Source: an uncultured Lachnospiraceae bacterium
GTDB taxonomy: Bacteria; Bacillota; Clostridia; Lachnospirales; Lachnospiraceae
NCBI GenBank assembly: GCA_946558465.1
Contig: CAMNTM010000003.1
Location: forward strand, 62,001 to 126,000
Reading direction: 5' to 3'
DNA: 64,000 nucleotides
How positions within the stretch are numbered: the first letter of the stretch is position 1; each line of letters opens with the position of its first letter. Below, in pieces: positions 63,973 through 64,000 of the stretch. The notes under the pieces were generated by a model, which saw nothing but the letters and a program-made list of their open reading frames with translations, was not told the origin of the DNA and made no database searches. Made by a program: the position numbers and the translations under genes.

Positions 63973-64000
63973 TGTCTTTCCCCCTAAGCTAATTGTTTTA

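Overview
The window looks like a chromosomal segment of a strictly anaerobic, low-to-middle GC gut Clostridia bacterium, most likely Lachnospiraceae. This is inferred from gene content: two pyrophosphate-type phosphofructokinases, rubrerythrin, a Csp-like subtilase, a bile-salt-hydrolase-type enzyme, YesM/YesN-type sugar sensing, plant-glycan glycosidases and strong AGGAGG ribosome sites. No rRNA, IS transposase, integrase, phage gene or CRISPR array was seen. Two tRNA genes are present: Leu-CAG and Arg-ACG.

Layout. 0-14 kb is mostly housekeeping: tail of a DUF4317-like protein, tRNA-Leu, a bile-salt-hydrolase-type amidase, thioredoxin, two Nudix enzymes (one here, one at 43 kb), an RluA pseudouridine synthase, a cytosolic PAS hybrid histidine kinase, a Csp-like protease followed by a GAF/degenerate-GGDEF protein, rubrerythrin, a glycosyltransferase, a PPi-phosphofructokinase and an MBL-fold hydrolase. 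14-22.5 kb is an arabinoside utilisation cluster: a binding protein, two ABC permeases and a GH51 arabinofuranosidase on the minus strand, divergent from a YesM/YesN two-component system. 22.5-25.8 kb holds an overlapping pair, a pseudokinase-TM-TPR protein and an Ig-like membrane-anchored protein. 26-38 kb has a second PPi-phosphofructokinase, glycerol kinase with an orphan DUF1667 protein, nitroreductase, tRNA-Arg, a MarR-MATE operon, an ABC exporter, endonuclease III, VanZ, a KtrAB/TrkAH potassium system and an XRE-membrane protein pair.

38.3-44.8 kb is a very compact minus-strand array: XRE remnant, SRA-like/HNH endonuclease, MutT, a 25-codon ORF, a DUF2130 nuclease-like coiled coil, a WYL-like/SF1 helicase/DUF2726 nuclease fusion and MmcQ/YjbR. 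It looks like a defence operon and I do not recognise it as a named system. 44.8-49.7 kb has a DUF4238-like/lipoprotein pair, an HTH-like protein convergent with a vWA protein, an OGG1/AlkA-type glycosylase and an AraC/GyrI regulator.

49.8-59.2 kb is a Wadjet (JetABCD) anti-plasmid system. It lies 27 bp downstream of, and probably in one transcript with, an EF-G/TetM-like GTPase fused to a Rae1-like NYN ribonuclease. A VapD-like two-gene module lies further upstream. A 164-bp long inverted repeat occupies the 60-kb intergenic region. The window ends with a GH36 alpha-galactosidase and a Gfo/Idh/MocA oxidoreductase. Several starts were moved from the longest frame to a start with a good ribosome site, including TTG and GTG starts.
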